From CAYVUB01 sp964454675 (GTDB lineage: Bacteria; Bacteroidota; Bacteroidia; Flavobacteriales; Flavobacteriaceae): 34,359 nt of DNA. The notes under the pieces are model-generated. The model saw only the letters and a list, made by a program, of their open reading frames with translations. It searched no databases and was not told the origin of the DNA. Of the stretch, positions 23,314 through 31,414 are shown one piece after another (positions within the stretch are counted from its first letter, which is position 1; the number at the start of each line of letters is the position of its first letter). The stretch covers positions 1 to 34,359 of the forward strand of contig CAYVUB010000026.1 of assembly GCA_964454675.1 (NCBI GenBank). The letters run 5' to 3'. Position numbers and translations under genes: made by a program.

Positions 23314-24314
23314 TATACTTTATTAAAATAATCTGCTTGTAAATTCTCGTTAGTGCCATCTTGGTATTTGGTCATGCTAAAACCTTCATGAATGGCATAA
23401 CTTCCCGTTTCGCCGTTTTTGTTTACGGCAATATAACCCACCTGAAAATCTTTGTAATTGCTGTTGGGTTTTTTTACAATTCTGTTGATGGCTTCTTCAC
23501 ACGCTTCCTGAGGCGATTTTCCTTGACGCATCAATTCCACCACCAAAAAGCTACCAACGGTTTTTACAACTTCTTCGCCCAAACCGGTTGCCACACAAGC
23601 ACCTATTTCGTTATCCACAAACAATCCCGAACCAATAATCGGGCTGTCGCCAACACGGCCTGCCATTTTGTATGCCAGTCCGCTTGTGGTACACGCGCCC
23701 GAAATATCTCCGTTTTTATCAATAGCCAGCATCCCTATGGTATCGTGGTTTTCTATGTTGATAATGGGCTTGTATTGCGAAGTGATTTTCCATTCTTCCC
23801 AAGCTTTTTTTGAGGCTTCGGTAAGTAAATTTTCTTTTGGGAATCCTTTTTCGTAAGCAAACTGTTCGGCACCTTTTCCGGCAAGCATGACGTGCGGTGT
23901 ATCTTCCATAACTTTTCGCGCTACAGATACGGCATGAACCACATTTTGAAGATACACGACCGAACCGCAATTACCGTTTTTATCCATGATACAGGCATCG
24001 AGTGTGACGTTTCCTTCTCTGTCGGGCAAGCCTCCTTTTCCTACAGATTGCCCTGTTTCATCGGCTTCTTCCACCATACAGCCTTGTTCAACGGCATCAA
24101 GCGCATTGCCGTTATTTTGTAATACTTCCCAGGATTTTGCGGTGGAATTTTTTACATTCCACGTGGCTATCACAAGAGGTAATGATGCTTTTGAAGAGCT
24201 TGCAGCAACCGGTTTAGGTTTTTCAGCCGGATTTTCGCAATTTACCAATGCGGTACCAACAGTTAATCCCAAACCGGTTAATGAAGCATTTTTTATAAAA
24301 TTTCTACGTTTCAT
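23313..24314 (-). CDS. N4-(beta-N-acetylglucosaminyl)-L-asparaginase (glycosylasparaginase)
   Basis: Cleaves the GlcNAc-asparagine bond that remains after N-glycoproteins are degraded. The 333-residue precursor matches the Ntn-hydrolase family: HDT at 190-192 has the conserved threonine that becomes the new N-terminus after self-cleavage, followed by GMLAIDKNGDISGACTTSG. Substrate-loop motifs are GRVGDSPIIGSGL and CVATGLGEE, and the N-terminal half contains WNVKNSTAKSWEVL. The leader starts MKRRNFIKNASL, a twin-arginine motif, and ends in ALVNC (C26), so it may be a Tat-exported lipoprotein or a periplasmic enzyme. The classic bacterial enzyme is from a relative formerly called Flavobacterium meningosepticum. 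It lies 14 bases after the permease gene and overlaps the RDD start by one base. Confidence 0.93.
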   Translation of the reverse strand: MKRRNFIKNASLTGLGLTVGTALVNCENPAEKPKPVAASSSKASLPLVIATWNVKNSTAKSWEVLQNNGNALDAVEQGCMVEEADETGQSVGKGGLPDREGNVTLDACIMDKNGNCGSVVYLQNVVHAVSVARKVMEDTPHVMLAGKGAEQFAYEKGFPKENLLTEASKKAWEEWKITSQYKPIINIENHDTIGMLAIDKNGDISGACTTSGLAYKMAGRVGDSPIIGSGLFVDNEIGACVATGLGEEVVKTVGSFLVVELMRQGKSPQEACEEAINRIVKKPNSNYKDFQVGYIAVNKNGETGSYAIHEGFSMTKYQDGTNENLQADYFNKV

Positions 24315-24328
24315 TAATTAAACAGAAA

Positions 24329-25996
24329 TTAATACTCTACTCCTTGTTTGTCTAAAACGGTTTTGGTTCTGAAAGCATAAAATAACAGATATACGAAGCA
24401 TAAAACAGCAATAATGTATGAAGACTGAATGCTGAAAATATCCGCCAGTTTACCTTGTAACGGCGGAATGATAGCGCCACCCAGAATCATCATTACTAAA
24501 AATGCCGAACCTTGAGAGGTGTATTTCCCCAATCCTGCAATACTCAAGGCAAAAATACACGGCCACATGATAGAGCAGAATAAACCTCCCGAAAGTAATG
24601 CAAACAACGCCAGGTTTCCTGAAGCAAGCAAACCTATTACCATTCCTGTAATTCCTAAAGTGCTGAATATTTTCATGGTTTTGATAGGATTGTCTTTTGC
24701 AAGGAAAAAGCCTGCAATTTGAACGGCAACACAAGCAGAAAAAATAAGAATCTCGGTTGCTGAATATTTACCGTAGTTAACCAGTAAAATGATTCCGAAA
24801 GCCACGTAAGGAACTAAGATAAGAAGCCATTTTTTCAAACCTTTACTCGGGTTGAATACAGTAATGGCACCAACCCAACGGCCAATCATCAATCCACCCC
24901 AATACAGAGATATAAATGGTGCAATTTCGGCATCATTCAGTACAGGAAGATTTAATGCGTTAAGGTTATTGATTTTGTCTGTAGCTAATTTTAATAATTC
25001 TCCCAAATTACTTTGGATGGTTACTTCTACACCTACATAGGTAAATATGGCAAGCATTCCCAATACTAATTGCGGGTATTTCATTGCGCCCCAGCCATTA
25101 GATTTTTTTGAAGAGTTGACATAGGCAAAAACAAGAGAACCTATTACTGCGGCAAGAGCAATGACCAATAAAGCGAGTCGTTTATGTTCCAGTTCCGGGG
25201 TTGATTCACTATTACCGATATAAGTACTGAAAATAATCGTAAAACAAGTGACGATTATCAGGGTTAATACAATCAATAAATTTTTGGCTTTATTGGCTGG
25301 TTCAAATGCTTTATCGGATTTTAATGAAGGCAATTTTTTTGAGAAATAGAATAATGCCGCCGCTGCCAGAAATAAAATTCCAACACCAATATATAATGCC
25401 TGGACGGTGTTAAGCTTAATTTGATTGGTTTTAATCATGGTTTCAAGTTCTTCACCGGATATTGGTGTAGAACCAAAAATAATCAAGGCAATGACTATGG
25501 GGCCAATAGTAGTTCCAAATGAATTTATTCCTCCGGCAAGATTAAGCCTGTGCGATCCTGTTGATGGTTCGCCCAAAGCAACGGCAAACGGATTTGCAGC
25601 TGTTTGTTGTAATGAAAAGCCCAAACCGACAATAAATAACGCAACCAGCACATAATAAAAAACATGGGTCTCTCCTTGCTGTGCGCCATTTACGGCAAAA
25701 TACATGACCAAAACACCCAGCGCAGATGTTAAAAGCCCGTAAACAATACCGTTTTTATAACCCCAGGTATTGAGAATGTCTTTTCTTATGGTGCTTGATG
25801 CTATGAATAATAACAATGCACCCAGATAATATGCTCCGTAAAAGGCAAAATCAACTAACTGCGATTGAAACTGGTCAATATTAAAATAAGTTTTGCAAAA
25901 CGGGATAAACACACCGTTTGAAGCGGCTATGAATCCCCAGAAAAAAAACACTGTAACCAGAGTTGCAAGTGCCGATTTGTTATTTGTATTGTTCAT
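24329..25996 (-). CDS. FucP/GluP-like MFS sugar permease
   Basis: A 555-residue, about 12-helix inner membrane transporter of the fucose/galactose/glucose/NAG-permease type. Its family features are an N-terminal TLVTVFFFWGFIAASNGV segment, FGYYLGAL-like AFYGAYYLGALLL, FSLQQTAANPFAVALGEP, a VEVTIQSNLGE region near 325 and ISLYWGGLMIGRW. It is about 100 residues longer than FucP because of an extra two-helix stretch in the middle (about 230-300, between the halves). That is common in bacteroidotal members as I recall them. Placement between GH92 and glycosylasparaginase suggests uptake of mannose, N-acetylglucosamine or similar products. It lies 35 bases after the GH92 stop and 14 before the glycosylasparaginase start, so it shares their transcript. 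Confidence 0.87.
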   Translation of the reverse strand: MNNTNNKSALATLVTVFFFWGFIAASNGVFIPFCKTYFNIDQFQSQLVDFAFYGAYYLGALLLFIASSTIRKDILNTWGYKNGIVYGLLTSALGVLVMYFAVNGAQQGETHVFYYVLVALFIVGLGFSLQQTAANPFAVALGEPSTGSHRLNLAGGINSFGTTIGPIVIALIIFGSTPISGEELETMIKTNQIKLNTVQALYIGVGILFLAAAALFYFSKKLPSLKSDKAFEPANKAKNLLIVLTLIIVTCFTIIFSTYIGNSESTPELEHKRLALLVIALAAVIGSLVFAYVNSSKKSNGWGAMKYPQLVLGMLAIFTYVGVEVTIQSNLGELLKLATDKINNLNALNLPVLNDAEIAPFISLYWGGLMIGRWVGAITVFNPSKGLKKWLLILVPYVAFGIILLVNYGKYSATEILIFSACVAVQIAGFFLAKDNPIKTMKIFSTLGITGMVIGLLASGNLALFALLSGGLFCSIMWPCIFALSIAGLGKYTSQGSAFLVMMILGGAIIPPLQGKLADIFSIQSSYIIAVLCFVYLLFYAFRTKTVLDKQGVEY

Positions 25997-26031
25997 GAGT
26001 GAATGTTGTTTGGTTATAGTTTAGTTAATTA

Positions 26032-28983
26032 TTACTTAGTCTTTACAGTAATTTCATCTGCAAAAAGCCAGCTTTTGCCATTGTGCTCGTAACCTAAGTG
26101 CCATTCAGGTAAATCGCCAAGGGTTTTTGCCGTTATTTTTACAAACCGGGCTGTTTTATCAGTATCAAATATAATAGTTTTTATATTAGAAATATCGGAT
26201 GGTTTTGCAGCGTCAATGGTTACTGTTTTTACAGGTTTAAAGTTCTTTCCGTCGGTTGAGGTATAGTATGTAACTTCTGTAGGATAAAAAATCCAGCTGC
26301 GCTGGTCTTCCAAAAAATTGATACTCAAGGTTTCAATGGTTTTTTCACTCCCCAGATTGATTATGGCAACGATATCTGTATTCTGATAGCCTTGCCATGT
26401 GCCGGTTCTAAAATCTTTTGTTCCAAAAATTCCGTCAATCAACGCATTATTACCGCCGCCGTTATATTGGTTAGCATATTCAGTTTCTAAAACGATAGAC
26501 ACATTGGGGTCTATTTCGTAGAAATCGGTTGAGATGGCTGCGCTTTTTTCTCCATTTTTTTCGGAATATATTGATAGATTAATTGATTTGTCTATTATGA
26601 AAGGGCTGTCATACTTTTTGAAACCCCCTTTATATCCTAATCGATACAATATGGTTGTTTCTTTATCCGCATTTTCAAGAACAACTTCTGTGCTGCCTTT
26701 AAACGCCACATCGCCTTTTGCAATATATGGAACAGGTACAATCAAATGGTCTGCAATTTCGGTTTTTGGAATGTGTGTATCGTTACTTCCCCAAGCCGTT
26801 GGTTGACCGGTCATAAAAAATTCCAGTGAGCCTCCATTCACAATATCAGCATGTTTTATATAAGAATACGGATAATCGTTTCCGTTAAGTTTAACCGATT
26901 TTATGTAGATGTTTTTATCAGAAATATCATGCGCCTTAATCGTAAACGTTTTGTTGTTCTCAAGATTGATAGTGGCTTTATTAAATAAAGGTGTGCCAAT
27001 AATATACTCGTTGGATGCCGGTGTTACCGGATAAAAACCCATTGAACTGAATATATACCAGGCACTCATTTGTCCGCAGTCTTCATTTCCGGAAATACCG
27101 TCGGGTGCATTTTGATATAATTTTGTCAAAATCTGATGGACTTTTTCCTGAGTTTTGTGAGGTTTGTTTACAAAGTTGTACAAATACGCCATGTGATGAC
27201 TTGGCTCGTTGCCATGTGCATATTGCCCTATGAGTCCTGTAATATCGGCTTGGTCACGCCCCGAAGTTTCTGTCTTGGCTGTAAATAGTTTGTCAAGATT
27301 TGCTTCAAGGCGGTCTTTTCCGCCAAGCAACTTGATAAATCCCGAAATATCCTGAGGCACGTAAAAGCTGTATTGCCATGAGTTGGCTTCGGTATAGTTA
27401 AAATTTACTTCGTAAGGGTCAAATGGCGCAAACCAAGTGTTTCTAAAACGCCCGCGCATAAATTGGGTTTCGGGGTCAAAAACATTTTTGTAAAATTGTG
27501 CACGTTCGGTAAAGGTTTTATAATCATCGGTTTTGCCCAATTGCTTTGCCATTTGCGCAATAGTCCAGTCGTCATAAGCATATTCCAAAGTTTTTGAAAC
27601 CGATTCGCTTTCTTCTTCCACCGGAATAAAGCCGAATGATTTATAAGATTTCAGACCCAATTTATCTTGCACGGCTGAATGTTTCATAGCTTCAAAAGCT
27701 TTTTCGGCATCATAGTTTTTGATACCTTTCAAATAGGCATCGGCAATTACCGGCACGGCATGATAACCTATCATACAGCCTGTTTCATTGGCACTCAAAT
27801 CCCAGATAGGCATGATGCCGGCTTCGTCATATTTTGCCAGAAAGGTATTGATAAAATCATTAGTTCGGTGTTGTTCAATAATAGTGTAAAGCGGATGCGC
27901 CGCACGATACGTATCCCAAAGTGAAAAAACAGTATAGTATTCAAAATCTTTGGTTTGATGAATGTTTAAGTCCAATCCGCGGTAACGCCCGTCAACATCC
28001 TGGTACAAATTGGGCGCAATCATCGTGTGATAAAGTGCCGTATAAAAATTGGTTTTGTAATCGTCGTTATCGCTTTCAATCACAATTTTTTCAAGTTGTG
28101 TTTCCCAGGCATTTTGCGCTTCTTTTTTTACCTGTTCAAAGGTTTTACTGCCAATTTCGGTTTCAAGATTTTGTCTGGCACCGGCTTCATCTACGGCACT
28201 TATGGCAATTTTTATGTAAACAGGCTCATTGTTTGGATTGTCAAACTCAAAGGCTGCTTGCTTGCTTTCAAATTTGTAGTTTTTGGATGATACTGCATCT
28301 TCAACGGCATAAGAGATGTTTTTTACAGGTTTTGAAAATGTCATGTAATAAAACAAACGCTGGTCTTCTGCCCAGGCTTTTGAATGGCGGTAACCGGAAA
28401 CGGTGGTGTCGTTAATCATGTTTATTTTGTAATCCAGCAATTCATCACGGTGTTTTAAATCCAGAATAACAATTTGATTTTCGGGATTTTGGAATTGGTA
28501 TTTATGAATACCGCTTCGTTTTGAAACTGTCAGTTCTGCCGTAATGTTGGTAGTGTCCAAAGTTACTTTGTAGTAGCCGGCTTCTGCGGTTTCATTATCG
28601 TGTGAAAAATGGGCTTTGTAACCTTTTTTACCATTGCTTCCGTTGTTAAAATTAACAGCATTTGTAGGCATCAACAATACATCGCCGTAATCTGAAACGC
28701 CTGTGCCGCTCAAATGCGTGTGTGAAAATCCGTAAATATAACTGTCACTGTAATGATACCCCGAGCAGCCGTCCCAGCCATCCAGCCTGGTATCGGGGCT
28801 TAACTGCATCATCCCGAACGGCATAGTCGCTCCGGGATAGGTATGTCCGTGACCTCCGGTTCCTATAAACGGATTGACATACGAAATAAGCGGTTGGGTT
28901 TTTTGAGCGACTTCTATGTAAGTGTTTTTTGAACAGCTGTAAATTAAAAGCGTGATTATTATTAACTTAATAAAATACCTCAT
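26032..28983 (-). CDS. GH92 family alpha-mannosidase lipoprotein with discoidin domain
   Basis: A 983-residue surface or periplasmic exo-alpha-mannosidase of glycoside hydrolase family 92, calcium-dependent enzymes that trim mannose from N-glycans. The lipobox is at IYSC (C17). The N-terminal domain opens with VNPFIGTGGHGHTYPGATMPFG. The (alpha/alpha)6 catalytic domain carries E593 in HGNEPSHH (general acid in the family) and N633-E634-D635 in GNEDCGQMSAWY, which contains catalytic-base and metal-site acids. A chitobiase-type C-terminal beta-sandwich (about 757-835) and a discoidin/F5-8-type domain (about 845-983, ending WLFADEITVKTK) follow; the latter may bind glycans. It is the first gene of the operon with permease and glycosylasparaginase. 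A weak minus-strand -7 (TATCTTTC, 29007-29014) lies upstream. Linkage specificity cannot be predicted. Confidence 0.95.
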   Translation of the reverse strand: MRYFIKLIIITLLIYSCSKNTYIEVAQKTQPLISYVNPFIGTGGHGHTYPGATMPFGMMQLSPDTRLDGWDGCSGYHYSDSYIYGFSHTHLSGTGVSDYGDVLLMPTNAVNFNNGSNGKKGYKAHFSHDNETAEAGYYKVTLDTTNITAELTVSKRSGIHKYQFQNPENQIVILDLKHRDELLDYKINMINDTTVSGYRHSKAWAEDQRLFYYMTFSKPVKNISYAVEDAVSSKNYKFESKQAAFEFDNPNNEPVYIKIAISAVDEAGARQNLETEIGSKTFEQVKKEAQNAWETQLEKIVIESDNDDYKTNFYTALYHTMIAPNLYQDVDGRYRGLDLNIHQTKDFEYYTVFSLWDTYRAAHPLYTIIEQHRTNDFINTFLAKYDEAGIMPIWDLSANETGCMIGYHAVPVIADAYLKGIKNYDAEKAFEAMKHSAVQDKLGLKSYKSFGFIPVEEESESVSKTLEYAYDDWTIAQMAKQLGKTDDYKTFTERAQFYKNVFDPETQFMRGRFRNTWFAPFDPYEVNFNYTEANSWQYSFYVPQDISGFIKLLGGKDRLEANLDKLFTAKTETSGRDQADITGLIGQYAHGNEPSHHMAYLYNFVNKPHKTQEKVHQILTKLYQNAPDGISGNEDCGQMSAWYIFSSMGFYPVTPASNEYIIGTPLFNKATINLENNKTFTIKAHDISDKNIYIKSVKLNGNDYPYSYIKHADIVNGGSLEFFMTGQPTAWGSNDTHIPKTEIADHLIVPVPYIAKGDVAFKGSTEVVLENADKETTILYRLGYKGGFKKYDSPFIIDKSINLSIYSEKNGEKSAAISTDFYEIDPNVSIVLETEYANQYNGGGNNALIDGIFGTKDFRTGTWQGYQNTDIVAIINLGSEKTIETLSINFLEDQRSWIFYPTEVTYYTSTDGKNFKPVKTVTIDAAKPSDISNIKTIIFDTDKTARFVKITAKTLGDLPEWHLGYEHNGKSWLFADEITVKTK

Positions 28984-29073
28984 TAGAAATTATGACTTTA
29001 ATATCCGAAAGATACTAAATCTTAACAGATGGTTAAATTTTATTTTAAAAGGATGATAAATGTCGAATTGATT

Positions 29074-29081
29074 TATCTTTG
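29074..29081 (+). promoter_or_regulatory. Bacteroidota -7 element for the metallophosphoesterase gene
   Basis: TATCTTTG is a perfect TAnnTTTG match. Transcription would start near 29088, leaving a leader of about 11 bases before the ATG at 29099. No TTG at the -33 distance is visible. Confidence 0.45.
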
Positions 29082-29098
29082 AAAAAATTGCGTTAGGT

Positions 29099-30319
29099 AT
29101 GCGTTGGATAATCTTTTCGATTATATATATTTTACTGGCTTTTTATGCGCTTCAGGCAATAAAAACAGTAACCAAAAATGTTTGGGTTCATTACTTGTTT
29201 ATTTTGATAGCACTACTGGTTATCGGAAATTTCATTTTTCATTTTACACTTTCTTCCGATAAAGCATTTACACCGCTTAAAAGTTATGCTTTTGGGTTTT
29301 TACTCGCTTTTATGACCTTCAATCTGGTTGTTATACCTGTTTTGATGGGCGAAGATGTTATCAGGTTAATTTTAGGCTTGTATGACAGAATCGTTACAAA
29401 AGAACCCTACACGATACCGTCACGCCGAAAATTTATCAGCCAGATAGCTTTGGGGCTTGCAGCGGTACCGTTTGCATCATTGCTCTACGGAATGTATAAA
29501 GGCAAGTACGATTTTAGGGTCTTGAAATACGTCTTACATTTTGACGATTTACCCGAAGCCTTTGACGGCTATAAAATTACCCAGATAAGCGATGTGCACT
29601 GCGGAAGTTTTGACAACGAAGATAAGATTGCTTACGGTGTTAATCTTATAAAAGAGCAAGAGGGCGATGTGATTTTGTTTACCGGCGATATGGTAAACGA
29701 TAAAGCGACTGAAATGCATCCGTGGAAAGAACTCTTTGGGCAGTTAAAAGCAAAAGACGGCGTGTATTCTGTGCTTGGAAACCATGATTACGGCGATTAT
29801 GTGAGTTGGAATTCAAAGGAAGAAAAGCGTCAAAATCTGGAAGACTTAAAGCATATCCAAAAAGAAATGGGGTTCGATTTATTGCTTAATGAAAGCCGCT
29901 TTATAGAAAAAGACGGACAACGAATTGCTTTGATAGGTGTTGAAAACTGGGGTCGAGGCGGTTTTAAAAAAGCAGGAGATTTAAAGAAAGCTTCAAAACA
30001 CGTAAACCCCGATGATTTTAAAATTTTGATGAGCCATGATCCGTCGCACTGGGAAGATGTTGTCATAAATGACGATTATCATTATCATTTAACGTTGAGT
30101 GGTCATACACACGGCATGCAGTTTGGTATCGAGATTCCGGGCTGGGTAAAGTGGAGTCCCGTAAAATGGCGTTACAAATATTGGGCAGGCGTTTATGAAG
30201 AGTTGGGACAGTATATTAACGTTAACAGAGGTTTTGGATATATAGGCTATCCCGGACGTGTCGGGATTTGGCCGGAAGTAACTGTTATTGAGCTAAAAAG
30301 AGGTTCAAGAGAAGCATAA
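29099..30319 (+). CDS. Membrane-anchored metallophosphoesterase
   Basis: A 406-residue protein with three N-terminal membrane helices (about residues 1-20, 30-52, 62-88). A short amphipathic link follows, then a further hydrophobic segment after SRRKF at about 111-115, which places the catalytic domain outside the cytoplasm. The calcineurin-like dinuclear metal site is complete: D165-x-H167 (SDVHCG), D197 (FTGDMVND), GNHD at 227-230, a histidine in MSHDPSHW, and GHTHG at 335-339. The family resembles YkuE/YaeI phosphodiesterases, some of which act on lipid-linked substrates such as UDP-diacylglucosamine, but the substrate here is unknown. It diverges from the GH92 operon and is followed by a 140-base gap before the thioredoxin-like gene. 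No terminator was found. Confidence 0.9.
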   Translation: MRWIIFSIIYILLAFYALQAIKTVTKNVWVHYLFILIALLVIGNFIFHFTLSSDKAFTPLKSYAFGFLLAFMTFNLVVIPVLMGEDVIRLILGLYDRIVTKEPYTIPSRRKFISQIALGLAAVPFASLLYGMYKGKYDFRVLKYVLHFDDLPEAFDGYKITQISDVHCGSFDNEDKIAYGVNLIKEQEGDVILFTGDMVNDKATEMHPWKELFGQLKAKDGVYSVLGNHDYGDYVSWNSKEEKRQNLEDLKHIQKEMGFDLLLNESRFIEKDGQRIALIGVENWGRGGFKKAGDLKKASKHVNPDDFKILMSHDPSHWEDVVINDDYHYHLTLSGHTHGMQFGIEIPGWVKWSPVKWRYKYWAGVYEELGQYINVNRGFGYIGYPGRVGIWPEVTVIELKRGSREA

Positions 30320-30422
30320 ATTCAAGTAAATAGCATGTTTACTTTGGTAATTGGATGTTTTAATTTAGCTATATTGTCTTAATATAGTAACCGTCAATGA
30401 TTTAAAATATCAAAAAATTACG

Positions 30423-30430
30423 TAGGTTTG
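30423..30430 (+). promoter_or_regulatory. Bacteroidota -7 element for the thioredoxin-like gene
   Basis: TAGGTTTG fits TAnnTTTG exactly and would start transcription near 30437, about 23 bases before the ATG at 30460. No convincing -33 element is present. The rest of the 30320-30422 gap shows no other structure. Confidence 0.45.
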
Positions 30431-30459
30431 CAGTATAACATTAGGTTAAAAAATAGTGT

Positions 30460-30756
30460 ATGTCAAAATTTGGCGAATTAATAGATGTTGATATTCCTGT
30501 ACTGTTAGAGTTTTTTACAGAATGGAGCGAACAATCTACAGCAATGCATCCGGTATTGCGTGATGTGGCAGCAGCTCTTGGCGATAAGGCAAAGGTGATA
30601 AAAATTGATGTTGATAAAAACAAAGATTTGGCCGAAGCCCTTAGAGTTAAAGGATTACCTACGCTTATCATTTATAAAAGCGGCGAGATGAAATGGCGTC
30701 ACAACGGCGAGCAGGATGCTAATACGCTTATTGGGATAATTCAGGAATATCTATAA
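30460..30756 (+). CDS. Cysteine-less thioredoxin-fold protein
   Basis: A 98-residue single-domain protein with thioredoxin topology: PVLLEFFTEW leads into the active-site turn, KAKVIKIDVDKNKDLAEALRV forms the central strand and helix, and KGLPTLIIYKSGEMKWRHNG holds the cis-proline and last strands. The CxxC active site is absent. Where thioredoxin has WCGPC this protein has W22-S-E-Q-S26, and it contains no cysteine at all, so thiol-disulfide exchange is not possible. A binding, chaperone or scaffold role is inferred. From memory, similar flavobacterial proteins with serine in place of both cysteines exist beside true thioredoxins. It has its own -7 element and converges on the deacetylase gene 12 bases away. 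Confidence 0.88.
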   Translation: MSKFGELIDVDIPVLLEFFTEWSEQSTAMHPVLRDVAAALGDKAKVIKIDVDKNKDLAEALRVKGLPTLIIYKSGEMKWRHNGEQDANTLIGIIQEYL

Positions 30757-30768
30757 AAAGTAAGGCAA

Positions 30769-31410
30769 TCACATATTAATTGCCTTAAACACAAATCCTT
30801 TTTTACTAAAAACATCCAACACTTTTGGCAAAGCATATTGCAGGTGTTTTGAGGCTTTAATGCTGTCGTGAAACACAACAATACTGCCGTTGCCTGCTTT
30901 TGACAAAACATTATTCAAGCATTTTTCTGAAGAGATAGAAGCTTGCCAGTCAAACGAAATCACATCCCACATAATAATTTTATAACCAAGCTTTTTAAGC
31001 TGTTTGCCCTGCTTGTTTTTTATTTGCCCGTAAGGCGGACGAAAGAGTTTTGAATTTTGAACTCTGAACTCCAAACTCATAACTTGTTCCGCTTTCAACA
31101 CATTTGCTACATAGTCTTCAGTTTTGGTTTTCCAGCCTTTGATATGATTGTGTGTGTGATTCCCGACGGAATGCCCGTTATCTATAACCTTACGGAAGAT
31201 TTCGGGATGTTTTTCTACATTATTACCTATGCAAAAAAATGTGGCTTTGGCATTGTATTGCTGTAATGTTTCTAAAACCCATTCGGTGATTTCGGGTGTT
31301 GGGCCGTCATCAAACGTTAGATACATGATTTTTTCCTTTGCAGGAATATCCCAAACATAGTTTGAGAATATTTTTTTAATGATTAACGGTGTTTTTACAG
31401 GCGCAAACAA
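30769..31410 (-). CDS. NodB-fold polysaccharide deacetylase
   Basis: A 213-residue carbohydrate esterase family 4 protein that would remove N-acetyl groups from a cell-wall or surface polysaccharide. Motifs are in order: TFDDGP (D34-D35) as catalytic base and metal ligand, HTHNH (H85, H89) as metal ligands, RPPYG at 124-128, FDW near 152, and IVVFHDS. No signal peptide is seen, so it may be cytoplasmic or the start may be incomplete. The start used is TTG at 31410: the first ATG would fall at residue 29, right before the first motif. The MSLEFRVQNSK stretch (111-121) is encoded by an intragenic repeat. Its start lies 4 bases after the stop of the DUF2723 gene, so the two are likely cotranscribed. 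Confidence 0.9.
   Translation of the reverse strand: MFAPVKTPLIIKKIFSNYVWDIPAKEKIMYLTFDDGPTPEITEWVLETLQQYNAKATFFCIGNNVEKHPEIFRKVIDNGHSVGNHTHNHIKGWKTKTEDYVANVLKAEQVMSLEFRVQNSKLFRPPYGQIKNKQGKQLKKLGYKIIMWDVISFDWQASISSEKCLNNVLSKAGNGSIVVFHDSIKASKHLQYALPKVLDVFSKKGFVFKAINM
31045..31078. repeat. GAACTC/GAATTTTG-type repeat inside the deacetylase gene
   Basis: A 34-base stretch made of near-repeats (GAGTTTTGAATTTTGA, then ACTCTGAACTCCAAACTC) with inverted ends GAGTTT (31045-31050) and AAACTC (31073-31078). It encodes residues about 112-122 of the deacetylase, just before the RPPYG motif, where homologues usually carry a variable loop. It looks like an intergenic-type repeat that landed in frame. Confidence 0.5.
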
Positions 31411-31414
31411 AAGT

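Noticed and set aside
27080..27090. GNED instead of GNDD in the GH92 metal/catalytic loop
   Set aside because: GNEDCGQMSAW is, as far as I recall, a normal GH92 variant, so it is not a sign of inactivity.
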